Assembly (NCBI RefSeq): GCF_011634895.1
Contig: NZ_SIRR01000031.1
Span: 186,001-250,000 of the forward strand
Reading direction: 5' to 3'
Source: Rheinheimera pleomorphica
GTDB taxonomy: Bacteria > Pseudomonadota > Gammaproteobacteria > Enterobacterales > Alteromonadaceae
Length of the DNA: 64,000 nt
Part shown: piece by piece, positions 18,260-27,185 of the stretch
Layout: each line of letters opens with the position of its first letter
Numbering within the stretch: the stretch's first letter is position 1
Program-made: the position numbers and the translations under genes
The notes under the pieces: model-generated
Seen by the model: the letters and a program-made list of their open reading frames with translations, nothing else
What the model was told of the DNA's origin: nothing
The model's database searches: none

Positions 18260-18737
18260 TACACATTCAGCGCTGGAACAACTGGCTGATATCGCTGAAC
18301 CTGAAACGCTACAGCACTTTGCGTTAGCGCCCTTATGGTGGTTGCTGCTTGCGCTGGTACTGGCTGGCGCCGTCTATCTGCTACTGTCGCTTTACCAGCG
18401 TTGGCGCTATTTTGCTGCCAAACGTCAGGCGCTGCAGTTGCTGGAGCAGCTTGCATTACAAAACGATGCGCCGGTGCAGATTAATCTGTTATTAAAACGT
18501 GTGCTGCAACATTACCAGCCCGGTCATCCGGCGTTAAGCTGCAGTACAACGCAATGGCAACACTGGCTGGCTCAGCAGCACCCCCTGCCGCTGCCAGACT
18601 TGACGCAGTTGTTATACCAGGGCAGGCAAGATGTTGAGGCCAATGAGCAGCTGTATCAATTCGCCCGGGCCTGGTTAACCGCCTACCGCGGCAAAGCGGT
18701 ATTGACACTGGATAAGCCGGAGGTCGCCAGTGCTTGA
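18252..18737 (+). CDS. DUF4381 domain membrane protein
   Basis: A 161-residue protein with one strong membrane helix (about residues 27-48, LAPLWWLLLALVLAGAVYLLL) and a cytosolic alpha-helical C-terminus. It has the position, length and topology of DUF4381 proteins between the DUF58 and BatA genes of gammaproteobacterial Bat operons. It overlaps both neighbours by eight bases, so translation is coupled. Its role is not known; a membrane anchor for the MoxR-DUF58 pair is a guess. Confidence 0.8.
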   Translation: MADTHSALEQLADIAEPETLQHFALAPLWWLLLALVLAGAVYLLLSLYQRWRYFAAKRQALQLLEQLALQNDAPVQINLLLKRVLQHYQPGHPALSCSTTQWQHWLAQQHPLPLPDLTQLLYQGRQDVEANEQLYQFARAWLTAYRGKAVLTLDKPEVASA

Positions 18738-19722
18738 TTTTAGCTACCCGTGGATGGCCCTGCTGGTGCTGGCACCGCTGTTGCTAAGGGTTAAGCGCCG
18801 CCCGGCATCCGACGCAGCCATCACCCTACCTGCGCTGGCCAAGCTGGCGTCTGAGCAACAGCAACAGCATTACCGTAGCGTTAACCTGCGCTCAATGCTG
18901 GCACTACTGATATGGCTGTTGCTGGTACTTAGTGCCACCCAACCGCGTTGGCTGGGTGAGCCGGTCACGCTGCCACAACAGGGCCGGGATTTAATGCTGG
19001 CACTGGATTTGTCCGGCTCGATGGAAATTGCCGATATGCAGCACCAGGGCCAGAGCATAAACCGCTTAGATGCCGTTAAAATGGTAGTGTCTGACTTTAT
19101 TAAGCGCCGTCAGGGCGATCGCATCGGCTTGATCTTATTTGCCGACGCAGCTTACCAACAAACCCCTCTCACCTTTGATTTGGTTACCGTGCAAAAGATG
19201 CTGGATGACAGCGTGTTACGTCTGGTGGGTACCCGCACGGCGATTGGCGAAGCTATTGGTCTGGCCGTGAAACGACTGAATACCTACGACAGTTCAAACA
19301 AGGTGCTTATTTTGCTTAGTGATGGTGCTAACACCGCAGGCAATATTCAGCCGTTAGAAGCCCTGCAACTGGCTAAAGCCGCCGGTGTGAAAATTCATAC
19401 AGTGGGTGTCGGCGCAGAGCAAATGCTGCAACAAAGCATATTTGGCCGGCGCATGGTTAACCCATCGCAGGATCTGGACGAACGCCTGTTAACAAAGCTG
19501 GCGGAAGATACCGGCGGCCGCTATTTCCGCGCCCGTGATTTAACTGAATTAAACCAGATTTACCAGTTGATTGATCAGCTTGAACCTATAGAACGGGATG
19601 CCGTTACCTACCGGCCACAACGCAGCCTGCTGCACTGGCCACTGGGGTTCGCCTTATTGCTGTCTTTTGTGCTGGCAGCGCGCAACATATACTGGCGTGG
19701 AGTGATTAAACATGCTGGCTGA
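18730..19722 (+). CDS. BatA-like von Willebrand A domain membrane protein
   Basis: The 330-residue protein has membrane helices near residues 8-22 and 54-70 and near the C-terminus (about 303-320), with a VWA domain between. The metal-binding MIDAS site is complete: DLSGSM at residues 93-98 plus the later threonine and aspartate (GTRTAIGEAI, LLSDGANTAG). The architecture matches BatA (TIGR-type aerotolerance proteins). The VWA domain should face the cytosol or periplasm between the first pair and last helix. It overlaps the genes on both sides. Confidence 0.88.
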   Translation: MLDFSYPWMALLVLAPLLLRVKRRPASDAAITLPALAKLASEQQQQHYRSVNLRSMLALLIWLLLVLSATQPRWLGEPVTLPQQGRDLMLALDLSGSMEIADMQHQGQSINRLDAVKMVVSDFIKRRQGDRIGLILFADAAYQQTPLTFDLVTVQKMLDDSVLRLVGTRTAIGEAIGLAVKRLNTYDSSNKVLILLSDGANTAGNIQPLEALQLAKAAGVKIHTVGVGAEQMLQQSIFGRRMVNPSQDLDERLLTKLAEDTGGRYFRARDLTELNQIYQLIDQLEPIERDAVTYRPQRSLLHWPLGFALLLSFVLAARNIYWRGVIKHAG

Positions 19723-21523
19723 TTTTCATTTTTTACGGCCCTGGTTTTTGCTGGCGCTGCTGCCGGTCATGCTGTTTTTGGCTCTGCTGTACTATCACCG
19801 GCGCTCGCAAAGCCCCTGGCACAACCTGATTGCGCAGCACTTACAACCGGTGTTGCTGGGAGCCCAGCTGCTACAAAGCAAACAGCCGCTGGCGTTACCG
19901 CTGCTGGCGCTAAGCTGGCTGCTGGCCACCATTGCACTGGCGGGCCCCAGTTTTGAAAAGCTGCCACAGCCGGCCTTTGCCCTGAAAAAAGCCACTGTGC
20001 TGGTGCTGGATATGTCGCTGTCAATGCGTGCCACCGATATGGCGCCCGACCGCTTAACTCAGCAGCGCTTCGCCGCTCTGGATTTTAGCAACCAGTTAAA
20101 AGAAGGTGAACTGGCGCTGCTGAGCTTTGCCGGTGATGCCTTTGTGATTTCGCCCTTAACACCGGATCATAATAATATTCGCCTGCTGGTGCCCGATTTA
20201 ACCCCTGAGATCATGCCAGCGCAGGGCTCCAATTTATTGGCCGCGCTGACACAAGCCGATAAGTTGTTACGCCAGGCGGGCTATCCGCGTGGCGATGTGG
20301 TGGTGTTTACTGACGGGTATGACAACAACAGCCTGCGTGATATTCAGGACTTGCTGAATAACTGGCCGCACCGTTTGTCTATCCTGGGTTTTGGTTCTGA
20401 AGACGGTGCGCCGGTGAAACTGGAAAGCGGCGAGTTATTGAAAAATTCTGCCGGAGGCGTTGTGTTACCGCGGCTACCCCAGCAACAACTCAGCTCGTTA
20501 GCGCGCCACAGTGGCGGTGTCTATGTGCAGGCGCTGGCAACGACAGAGCCGGTTAGCGCCTTGCTGAACTTGCCGCCGTTATCTGCGCTGGATCAGGCCG
20601 ATGCCAACAAACATATTCAGGGTGATCAATGGCAGGACAGTGCCATTTATCTGGTGTGGTTACTGTTGCCGTTAGTGTTGTTACAGCGCAAATACAGCCA
20701 TCTGCTGAGCCTGACCGCCTTGCTATTGCTGCCTTACCAGGCTGAAGCGTTTGAATGGCGCGACCTGTGGCAGACCCAACAGCAACAGGCAAAACAAGAT
20801 TATGCCGAAGGTGACTTTAGCAGCGCACAACAAAAATTTACCGATCCGTTATGGCAAGGCAATGCCGCTTACCGCAGTGGCGATTATCAAGGCGCTGAAC
20901 AAGCCTATCGCCGGGCTGTGCAGGCACAACCTGATGCTGCCGCCTTGCATAATCTGGGCAACAGCCTGGCGCAACAGCAGCGTTACCAGGAAGCGCTAGA
21001 GGCATACACCGACGCACTACAACACCAGCCAGACTTTAAACCGGCACAACAAAATGCTGATTTAATGCAGCAATTAATGCGCCAGCAAGAACAACAGCAG
21101 CAACAGCAGCAACAGCAGGATGGCGAAAAACAGCAACAAGACGGTGAACAGCAACAATCACAGAACGCCAGCGACAGCCAAAGTGACAGCAGCTCAGATA
21201 GCCAGAGCGATAGCGACAGTGCAGCACAGCCGCAAGATAGCGCTCAGCAAAATGACGCTGAACAGCAGCCACAACAAGCTGAGCCCCAAGCCACTGCAGA
21301 GCAACAACAGCAAGCTGAAACAGAGGATGACAGCGCACAACCCCAGCAGGCCGCTATACAGGAAGCCTGGCCCAATGCCAGCGCCGAAGAGCAACAGCAG
21401 TTGGATAACCTGCTGCGCAAAGTACAGGACGACCCTGCCCTGCTGCTGCGCAATAAAATGTATCTTGAGTATTTAAAACGCCAACAACAGCGTTTACCCA
21501 GTGGAGTTGATGAACAATGGTAA
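19712..21523 (+). CDS. BatB-type VWA domain fused to TPR (BatB/BatC-like)
   Basis: A 603-residue fusion. Helices at about 11-28 and 60-78 precede a VWA domain whose MIDAS is DMSLS (100-104). A further helix (about 309-325) is followed by TPR repeats (about 370-455: AYRSGDYQGAEQAYRRAVQ, ALHNLGNSLAQQQRYQEALEAY). After these the chain becomes a long Gln/Ser/Asp/Glu-rich linker and ends in a short charged helix. Separate batB and batC genes of other bacteria are here one gene, an architecture also common in related gammaproteobacteria. Role: by family, tolerance to oxidative or envelope stress. Confidence 0.87.
   Translation: MLADFHFLRPWFLLALLPVMLFLALLYYHRRSQSPWHNLIAQHLQPVLLGAQLLQSKQPLALPLLALSWLLATIALAGPSFEKLPQPAFALKKATVLVLDMSLSMRATDMAPDRLTQQRFAALDFSNQLKEGELALLSFAGDAFVISPLTPDHNNIRLLVPDLTPEIMPAQGSNLLAALTQADKLLRQAGYPRGDVVVFTDGYDNNSLRDIQDLLNNWPHRLSILGFGSEDGAPVKLESGELLKNSAGGVVLPRLPQQQLSSLARHSGGVYVQALATTEPVSALLNLPPLSALDQADANKHIQGDQWQDSAIYLVWLLLPLVLLQRKYSHLLSLTALLLLPYQAEAFEWRDLWQTQQQQAKQDYAEGDFSSAQQKFTDPLWQGNAAYRSGDYQGAEQAYRRAVQAQPDAAALHNLGNSLAQQQRYQEALEAYTDALQHQPDFKPAQQNADLMQQLMRQQEQQQQQQQQQDGEKQQQDGEQQQSQNASDSQSDSSSDSQSDSDSAAQPQDSAQQNDAEQQPQQAEPQATAEQQQQAETEDDSAQPQQAAIQEAWPNASAEEQQQLDNLLRKVQDDPALLLRNKMYLEYLKRQQQRLPSGVDEQW
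21084..21360 (+). repeat. Low-complexity Q/S/D/E-coding tract in the BatB-TPR gene
   Basis: CAG/CAA-rich tract with runs of nine glutamines followed by Ser-Asp and Gln-Ala-Glu repeats. It codes an acidic, disordered linker after the TPR domain. Such a tract can vary in length between strains by slippage. Confidence 0.8.
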
Positions 21524-23181
21524 AAGGTTTGTTGCTATCTGTGCTATTGCTGCTAAGTATGTCGCTGCAGGCGCTAACCCAGTTAAGTGCCCAGGTAGAT
21601 AAAAACCCGGCACTGCGGGGTGAATCAGTAACCTTAACAGTGAAAGCCAACGCAAAAGTCGCCGCCGATGCAATAAATTTTCGCGCACTGGAGCAGGATT
21701 TTACCGTAATGCTGCCCTCTGTCAGCACCAGCTCACAGATTATCAACGGCCAGGCCAGCCAGAGCACCAGCTGGACAGTCGTCCTGCTGCCAAAAACCGC
21801 CGGTAGCTTTACTATCCCGGCTTTTACGTTGCAGGGGCTAAGCAGCGAGCCTATTACCTTACAGGTATTAGATGAAACACCACAGAGCAGCAGCAATAAA
21901 GGCGAACTGTTTTTACAGGCCAGCATCGAGCAACAACAGCTGTATGTACAACAACTTAGCTATTATCAGGTAACCATTTACTTCAATGGTGACTTACAAC
22001 GCGGCTCCTTATCAGAGCCGCAGTTAGCAGACGCCAGTATCAGCCAGGTGGGTGACGACATCGAAGGCACAGAGCTGGTCAATGGTATGCGTTATCGCAC
22101 CATTAGCCGCCGCTATGCCATTACGCCACAGCGCAGCGGTAACTTCAGCATAACGCCACCCACCTTTAGCGGCGAAATGATCGACCGTGACAGCGCCCGC
22201 TATAACTACTTTGCCCGCACCAAAACGGTAGTACAGCAGGCACAACCTATTGATATCACAGTGAAACCACTGCCGGATACTTTCCCCGGTAACTGGTTGA
22301 TCGCTGGTCTGGTGACGCTAACTGAAGAATGGAGCCCTGAGCTGTCCGAATTAAAGCAAGGTGAACCTGTTACCCGAACCATTACGCTGTCCGCCGTGGA
22401 TGTCGCAGAAAACCAGCTCCCCGAGCTACAACAAGATTTCCCGGAAGGGTTAAGGTTGTATCAGGAACAACCGCAAAGTAAAAGCGCCCAGCGCAATGGC
22501 CGCTTAGTGGCACAGAAAATTTTTACTACGGCTGTGATCGCCAATAAAGCCGGTAGCATTGAATTACCTGAAGTCGTACTGCCTTGGTGGAACAGTCAAA
22601 CCAACCAGCTGGACTATGCCCGTTTACCTAAGCGCACGCTGAAGGTTATTGCGTCAGCTCAGGCAAAAGCAGCACAAAGCACGACAATGCAAGCGCAGCA
22701 ACCGACTGCGGCGCTAAACACGACAACCCCAGCAAATGGTCAGGCCGCAGTATCACACTGGCAATGGAATTATCTGAGCTGGCTGCTACTGGCATTGTGG
22801 CTGCTTAGTCTATTTGCCGTCTATCTGTACTGGCAACTTAACACAGTGCACCCAGAGATAAACCCGACGCCAAGCCGGGTGCGCTTTAACAGTGCGGTGT
22901 TAAAGCAGGCCTGTCAGCAAGGCGATGCCCAGCGCGCCAAAGCCGAGCTGCTGCGCTTTGCCCATCAGCAATTTGACCAACGCTACACTGCTCTGAGCCA
23001 ACTGAGCCAGCATTTTGCTTCTGAGGCACTTAACACTGAAATCCTCGCGCTAAACCGGGCGTTATACGCCAATTCACCGCAGCCCTGGCAAGGTGATGCT
23101 TTCTGGCACGCCTGGCAGCAGTATCATAAGCAGCAGACGACAACCGCAACAACGCCATTGTCCCCACTGTATCCTTCGTAA
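21517..23181 (+). CDS. BatD family protein
   Basis: A 554-residue protein with a signal peptide (LLLSVLLLLSMSLQALTQLS), three or more beta-rich repeats typical of BatD (KNPALRGESVTLTVKANA, EQQQLYVQQLSYYQVTIYFNG, ELKQGEPVTRTITLSA), a membrane helix at about 422-440 and a cytosolic tail of about 110 residues. BatD is thought to sit mainly in the periplasm and to work with BatA/BatB. It overlaps batB by seven bases and closes the operon; a terminator follows at 23303. Confidence 0.9.
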   Translation: MVKGLLLSVLLLLSMSLQALTQLSAQVDKNPALRGESVTLTVKANAKVAADAINFRALEQDFTVMLPSVSTSSQIINGQASQSTSWTVVLLPKTAGSFTIPAFTLQGLSSEPITLQVLDETPQSSSNKGELFLQASIEQQQLYVQQLSYYQVTIYFNGDLQRGSLSEPQLADASISQVGDDIEGTELVNGMRYRTISRRYAITPQRSGNFSITPPTFSGEMIDRDSARYNYFARTKTVVQQAQPIDITVKPLPDTFPGNWLIAGLVTLTEEWSPELSELKQGEPVTRTITLSAVDVAENQLPELQQDFPEGLRLYQEQPQSKSAQRNGRLVAQKIFTTAVIANKAGSIELPEVVLPWWNSQTNQLDYARLPKRTLKVIASAQAKAAQSTTMQAQQPTAALNTTTPANGQAAVSHWQWNYLSWLLLALWLLSLFAVYLYWQLNTVHPEINPTPSRVRFNSAVLKQACQQGDAQRAKAELLRFAHQQFDQRYTALSQLSQHFASEALNTEILALNRALYANSPQPWQGDAFWHAWQQYHKQQTTTATTPLSPLYPS

Positions 23182-23302
23182 AGCGCCACCTCCCAAACCA
23201 CGACATAGCCAGTCGCGAGGTTAATCGTCCGGGCAGATAGCACGCCCGGCGCTTAACACTGGTAAGGCTGGCGACAACTTGTTAGCATGAGTGCTGAGCT
23301 GA

Positions 23303-23330
23303 AACCTGATCCCGTATCAGGTATTTTTTT
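23303..23330 (+). terminator. Terminator of the MoxR/Bat operon
   Basis: Seven-base arms ACCTGAT/ATCAGGT around a five-base loop CCCGT, followed by TATTTTTTT. It lies 122 bases after the batD stop. Confidence 0.8.
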
Positions 23331-23333
23331 ATA

Positions 23334-23370
23334 CTGAGCTTTGCTTAGGGTTGGCTTAAGCAAAGCTCAG
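23334..23370. promoter_or_regulatory. Perfect 14-base hairpin in the putP leader
   Basis: Arms CTGAGCTTTGCTTA (23334-23347) and TAAGCAAAGCTCAG (23357-23370) with a nine-base loop. It is 26 bases before the putP start and just after the Bat terminator. No T-run follows, so it is not a plain terminator; an operator or an mRNA structure is possible. Confidence 0.6.
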
Positions 23371-23396
23371 CCGCGCTTAAATAAGGAGAAACTGTT

Positions 23397-24908
23397 TTGG
23401 AAACAGGCACTATTATTTCCCTGGGGCTGTATTTTCTGGTCATGCTGGCCATTGGTTTGTATGGCTATAAAACCTCTACCGCTGATGTGTCAGGCTATAT
23501 GCTGGGTGGCCGAAAATTAGGCCCGGGTGTAACAGCCTTGTCGGCCGGTGCATCCGATATGAGTGGCTGGATGTTGCTGGGTGTACCCGGTGCTATGTAT
23601 TTGTCGGGTATCAGCAGCGCCTGGATAGCGGTAGGCTTGTTAATCGGCGCTTATGTTAACTACCTGATCGTCGCCCCTAGATTGCGGGTATATACCGAAG
23701 TAGCACATGATGCAATTACACTGCCGGATTATTTTGAAAAACGTTTTGCCGATAAAACCCGTTTACTGCGTGTTGTATCCTCAGTGGTCATCGTGATTTT
23801 CTTTACGCTTTACACCTCATCGGGTGTTGTTGGCGGCGGTAAATTATTTGAAAGCTCTTTTGGTCTGAGTTACGAGCTGGGGCTCTATGTTACTGCCGGT
23901 GTTGTTGTCGCTTACACCCTGTTTGGCGGTTTTATGGCGGTCAGCATTACCGACTTTGTCCAGGGCTGCATTATGTTTGTCGCGCTGGTGTTAGTACCTT
24001 TGGTGGCAGTGGATCACCTTGGCGGCTTTAGCTCAGTGGTGTCTCAGGTCACCGCCGTTAACGCCAACTTTATTGACCCTTTTGTAGACGCTAATACGGC
24101 GCAGGCGGTATCTGTTCTGGGTATTATCTCGCTGCTGTCCTGGGGTTTTGGCTACTTTGGCCAGCCGCACATTATTGTGCGCTTTATGGCGATACGTTCA
24201 GTTAAAGACATTAAAGCTGCCCGCCGTATTGGCATGAGCTGGATGTTAATTACGATCATCGGCGCCGTGATGACTGGCATGGTCGGTATTGCTTACGTTG
24301 CCAATACAAAGATGACATTAGCCGATCCGGAAACGATCTTTATCGTCTTCTCGCAGTTTTTATTTCATCCGTTAATTTCCGGCTTCTTACTGGCCGCTAT
24401 TCTGGCTGCCATTATGAGTACTATCTCGTCGCAATTGCTGGTGACATCAAGCTCATTAACAGAAGATTTTTACAAAGCTTTTGTAAAACGCGATGCCAGC
24501 CAAAAAGAATTGGTGTTGGTCGGCCGTCTATCCGTGTTGGCCGTTGCGCTGGTGGCTATTGCTTTGGCATACGACCGCGATAGTTCTATTTTGTCACTGG
24601 TGAGCAATGCCTGGGCTGGTTTTGGTGCCGCCTTTGGGCCTTTGGTTGTGCTGAGTCTGTATTGGCAGCGTATGACATTTGCCGGTGCGTTAAGCGGCAT
24701 TATCAGTGGTGCTGCTACCGTATTGTTCTGGATCTATGCGCCGGTACTGGAAAATGGTGCCAGCTTGAGTAGCCTGGTTTACGAAATTGTCCCTGGGGTA
24801 ATCATCAGCACCCTAAGCATTATTATCGTTAGCCGCCTGACAAAAGCGCCGGCACCAGATGTGATCACGCTGTTTGAAAGAATGCAGCACAGCATTAAAC
24901 ACGCCTGA
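23397..24908 (+). CDS. putP: Sodium/proline symporter PutP
   Basis: A 503-residue sodium:solute symporter (E. coli PutP 502) that takes up proline with Na+ across the inner membrane. The start is TTG 23397 with AAGGAG nine bases upstream. The signature LGGRKLGPGVTALSAGASDMSGWMLLG region near residues 37-62 is typical for PutP, as are SSGVVGGGKLFESSFG and GFGYFGQPHIIVRFMAI. About 13 membrane helices are visible. It stands alone; no putA lies nearby, so uptake may serve osmoprotection as well as catabolism. Confidence 0.95.
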   Translation: METGTIISLGLYFLVMLAIGLYGYKTSTADVSGYMLGGRKLGPGVTALSAGASDMSGWMLLGVPGAMYLSGISSAWIAVGLLIGAYVNYLIVAPRLRVYTEVAHDAITLPDYFEKRFADKTRLLRVVSSVVIVIFFTLYTSSGVVGGGKLFESSFGLSYELGLYVTAGVVVAYTLFGGFMAVSITDFVQGCIMFVALVLVPLVAVDHLGGFSSVVSQVTAVNANFIDPFVDANTAQAVSVLGIISLLSWGFGYFGQPHIIVRFMAIRSVKDIKAARRIGMSWMLITIIGAVMTGMVGIAYVANTKMTLADPETIFIVFSQFLFHPLISGFLLAAILAAIMSTISSQLLVTSSSLTEDFYKAFVKRDASQKELVLVGRLSVLAVALVAIALAYDRDSSILSLVSNAWAGFGAAFGPLVVLSLYWQRMTFAGALSGIISGAATVLFWIYAPVLENGASLSSLVYEIVPGVIISTLSIIIVSRLTKAPAPDVITLFERMQHSIKHA

Positions 24909-24931
24909 GCGGGTAGCACGAACTAAATTGA

Positions 24932-24959
24932 CGGGGCAACACAAAATATGTGTGCCCCG
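24932..24959 (+). terminator. Hairpin after putP, probable terminator
   Basis: Stem GGGGCAACAC / GTGTGCCCC with one bulged base and a loop AAAATAT. No strong T-run follows, so termination is uncertain. Confidence 0.45.
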
Positions 24960-25015
24960 CTGACGGATCTTTGCTAAATTACGGTTTTAGTGTTCATTTT
25001 TGAGATAGAACATTT

Positions 25016-26236
25016 ATGTACTTTTATGCCGCCCGCCAACCCATACTTGACCGCAACAAAGAGCTGTACGCTTACGAACTGCTGTTTCGTGATGGCCTGG
25101 AAAATGCCTTCCCGGCTATAGACGGTGACGAAGCCACGTCACGCATGATTGAAGGCAGCCAGTTCAGTTTTGGCCTGGATGATTTTCTCGGTGATAAGCC
25201 AGGTTTTATTAACTTTACGTTGGACACCCTGCTAAAGAAATATCCCGGCATGTTGCCCAAAGAGCAAGTAGTTGTAGAGATTTTGGAGACGGTGCAACCT
25301 GGCAAAAGGCTGCTGGCCGAATGCCAGTACTTAAAGCAACAAGGCTATATGCTGGCACTGGATGACTATGTGCACCAACCGGTATGGCGGCATTTTTATC
25401 CCTTTATCGATATTATCAAAATCGATTTTCGCTCAACCTCTACCGATACGATAAATGAGATTAAAGCGGCAATTGCTGACTTTAACCACATTAAACTACT
25501 GGCAGAAAAAGTAGAGACAAATGAAGAGTTTCAGTTAGCACTGGATCTCGGCTTTAGCTATTTTCAAGGCTATTTTTTCTCCAAGCCCGAGATGATGCAA
25601 AGTAAAGCCTTATCGCCAGCGCAGATGACGCTGGCAGAGCTGCTGTATGAGACATCTAAAGCCGATATGGACCTGAGTAAAATTACCCAGGTTTTTCAAC
25701 GCGACGTTCACCTGTCATACAAGCTGCTGCGTTACAGCAACTCGGCTATTTTTAAACGCCGGGCCGAAATAGAAAACATCAAGCAAGCGCTGGTTGTTTT
25801 GGGCCAGGTAGAGCTGAAAAAGTTTTTGTCGTTATTGTTCACGGCGCAAATCAGCAGTGATAAGCCGGCAGAATTAATGCGCATGTCGATGACCCGGGCC
25901 CGTTTTGCTGAAGGCCTGGCTGAGCTACACGGCAAGGTAGATACTGCCAAAGCCTTCCTAACCGGTTTGATGTCGTTAATGGACGCTATTCTGGATGAGC
26001 CGATTGACAGTGTCATGAGTAAGTTGCCGCTGGCCAAAGAAATTAAAGAAGCCCTGGTTGATAAACAAGGTGTCCTGGCAGACTATATTAAGCTAATCCA
26101 GTTTTATGAAACCGCGCACTGGCAAGAAGCCAATGCCGCCATCAGCAGCTTGGGTCTGGCAAATGATAAGGTACCGGACGCTTATCACACTGCCGTACAA
26201 TGGGCCAATGAACAAATGAAAGCCCTGGGTGATTAA
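25016..26236 (+). CDS. EAL-HDOD domain signalling protein (YuxH/CdgJ type)
   Basis: A 406-residue cytosolic protein. The N-terminal half is a reduced EAL domain: it begins MYFYAARQPILDRNKELYAYE and the catalytic EAL signature reads ELLFR, so the phosphodiesterase glutamate site is altered and c-di-GMP cleavage is doubtful. The half from about residue 200 is an HDOD domain (DLSKITQVFQRDVHLSYKLLRYSN). Proteins of this build control motility and biofilm in Vibrio (CdgJ) and are thought to act by protein contacts. It has its own upstream gap of 107 bases and no operon partner. Confidence 0.88.
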   Translation: MYFYAARQPILDRNKELYAYELLFRDGLENAFPAIDGDEATSRMIEGSQFSFGLDDFLGDKPGFINFTLDTLLKKYPGMLPKEQVVVEILETVQPGKRLLAECQYLKQQGYMLALDDYVHQPVWRHFYPFIDIIKIDFRSTSTDTINEIKAAIADFNHIKLLAEKVETNEEFQLALDLGFSYFQGYFFSKPEMMQSKALSPAQMTLAELLYETSKADMDLSKITQVFQRDVHLSYKLLRYSNSAIFKRRAEIENIKQALVVLGQVELKKFLSLLFTAQISSDKPAELMRMSMTRARFAEGLAELHGKVDTAKAFLTGLMSLMDAILDEPIDSVMSKLPLAKEIKEALVDKQGVLADYIKLIQFYETAHWQEANAAISSLGLANDKVPDAYHTAVQWANEQMKALGD

Positions 26237-26244
26237 CCCAGGGC
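26222..26244. terminator. Hairpin spanning the stop of the EAL-HDOD gene
   Basis: Perfect nine-base arms GCCCTGGGT / ACCCAGGGC with loop GATTA; the TAA stop codon lies in and beside the loop. On the minus strand it is followed by a T-rich stretch and could end comEA-like transcription too. Confidence 0.6.
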
Positions 26245-26263
26245 CAAGGGTGTTAGTCAGCGC

Positions 26264-26575
26264 TTAGTTAAAGCTTAGGTAAGGGCTGATTTTCGCTGCC
26301 AGTTTATCGCCTATGCCTTTAACCTGAGTCAATTGCGCCTGATCTTTAATCGGGCCATTTTGCGCTATATAGTCCAGTAAAGCCTGAGCTTTTTTCTTTC
26401 CTAAACCCGGGATGGCATCTAACTGCTCCAGCGTAGCCTTATTTATGGACACTTTTTGCACACTATGCGACTGAGCACTGGCCTTGCTCAGTGCGGTTGG
26501 CGTGGTATCAGCAACACAAAGGTTAGCGGTTAAACTCAACGCAGTCATACCCAGTGCAAAACATAATTTTCTCAT
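26264..26575 (-). CDS. ComEA family helix-hairpin-helix DNA-binding protein
   Basis: The chosen ATG (26575) has AAGGA eight bases upstream and gives a 103-residue protein with a signal peptide (MRKLCFALGMTALSLTANLC) and a mature C-terminal (HhH)2 unit: LDAIPGLGKKKAQALLDYI and LTQVKGIGDKLAAKISPYL. Small secreted proteins of this type bind DNA in the periplasm; in naturally competent Vibrio ComEA pulls DNA inwards. No other competence gene is in the window. The upstream frame to 26614 lacks a ribosome-binding site. Confidence 0.88.
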   Translation of the reverse strand: MRKLCFALGMTALSLTANLCVADTTPTALSKASAQSHSVQKVSINKATLEQLDAIPGLGKKKAQALLDYIAQNGPIKDQAQLTQVKGIGDKLAAKISPYLSFN

Positions 26576-26927
26576 TTTTATCATCCTTAGATTTACCCCG
26601 TTTTCTGATGACATCCTGTACCTCAGCCTGATTTTTCTGGGTTGGCGCTGTTACCAAAATGCAAGCCACACAACCAGTGTCCGGAGATTTAACTGCCAAC
26701 AAATTAAATTTAGTCAATACATTAACTTTTGCAAATATTATTTAACATTGCTGTATTGTCGTGTTTAACAACTATTCAGCGTTAATTAAGACTACTGCGC
26801 CTACCCTTGCCTTTACTACTACGGCAGCAAACTGTTTCAGCTGTGCGGCCTGGCAAAGTGTCAATCTAAACAATTGCTGTAGAATCAATAGTTCGGTACA
26901 GTATCGCTTGTTCAAACGGAGAGAATC
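26576..26927. other. 352-base divergent intergenic region
   Basis: An AT-rich gap between the comEA-like gene and the PepSY-PhoPQ-like operon. It must hold both promoters. A TGTTTA-N5-TATTCA element at 26762-26778 partly resembles a PhoP box, and TAGAAT at 26880-26885 is a fair -10 hexamer, but neither is conclusive. A GGAGAG ribosome-binding site precedes 26928. Confidence 0.4.
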
Positions 26928-27185
26928 ATGTTTAGCACCAGAGTATTATTGCTAACGGCAGCACTGTTATTCGGTGCGCTATCTCAAGCCAGTACCCAAC
27001 CAGAAAAAAAGCCGCTTAGTCGTGAACAAGCTGCAGCACTGGCGCAACAGTACTATCCGGGCAAGATTGTTAAAGTACAGTCAGACAGACATAACTACCG
27101 TATCAGAGTTGTGCAACCAGACGGCAGGGTTATTACAGTATTAGTCGACGGCCAGTCTGGCCGTGTTAAAAGGGATGGAAATTAA
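26928..27185 (+). CDS. Small secreted PepSY domain protein
   Basis: An 85-residue protein with a signal peptide cleaved after the SQA around residue 22 and a single PepSY unit (SREQAAALAQQYYPGKIVKVQ ... RVVQPDGRVITVLVDGQSGRV). PepSY domains often inhibit proteases or sense peptides or metal near the membrane. Its stop overlaps the response-regulator start (TAATG), so the three genes form one operon and the PepSY protein is likely to feed into or be controlled by the two-component system. The start is preceded by GGAGAG. Confidence 0.88.
   Translation: MFSTRVLLLTAALLFGALSQASTQPEKKPLSREQAAALAQQYYPGKIVKVQSDRHNYRIRVVQPDGRVITVLVDGQSGRVKRDGN

Noticed and set aside
21036-21338. Antisense frames opposite the Gln-rich tract
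   Set aside because: CAG/CAA repeats keep several frames free of stop codons; this is a composition effect.
26761-26955. A 64-codon frame in the comEA-PepSY gap
   Set aside because: It has a GTG start without ribosome-binding site, overlaps the PepSY start and has no protein-like pattern.
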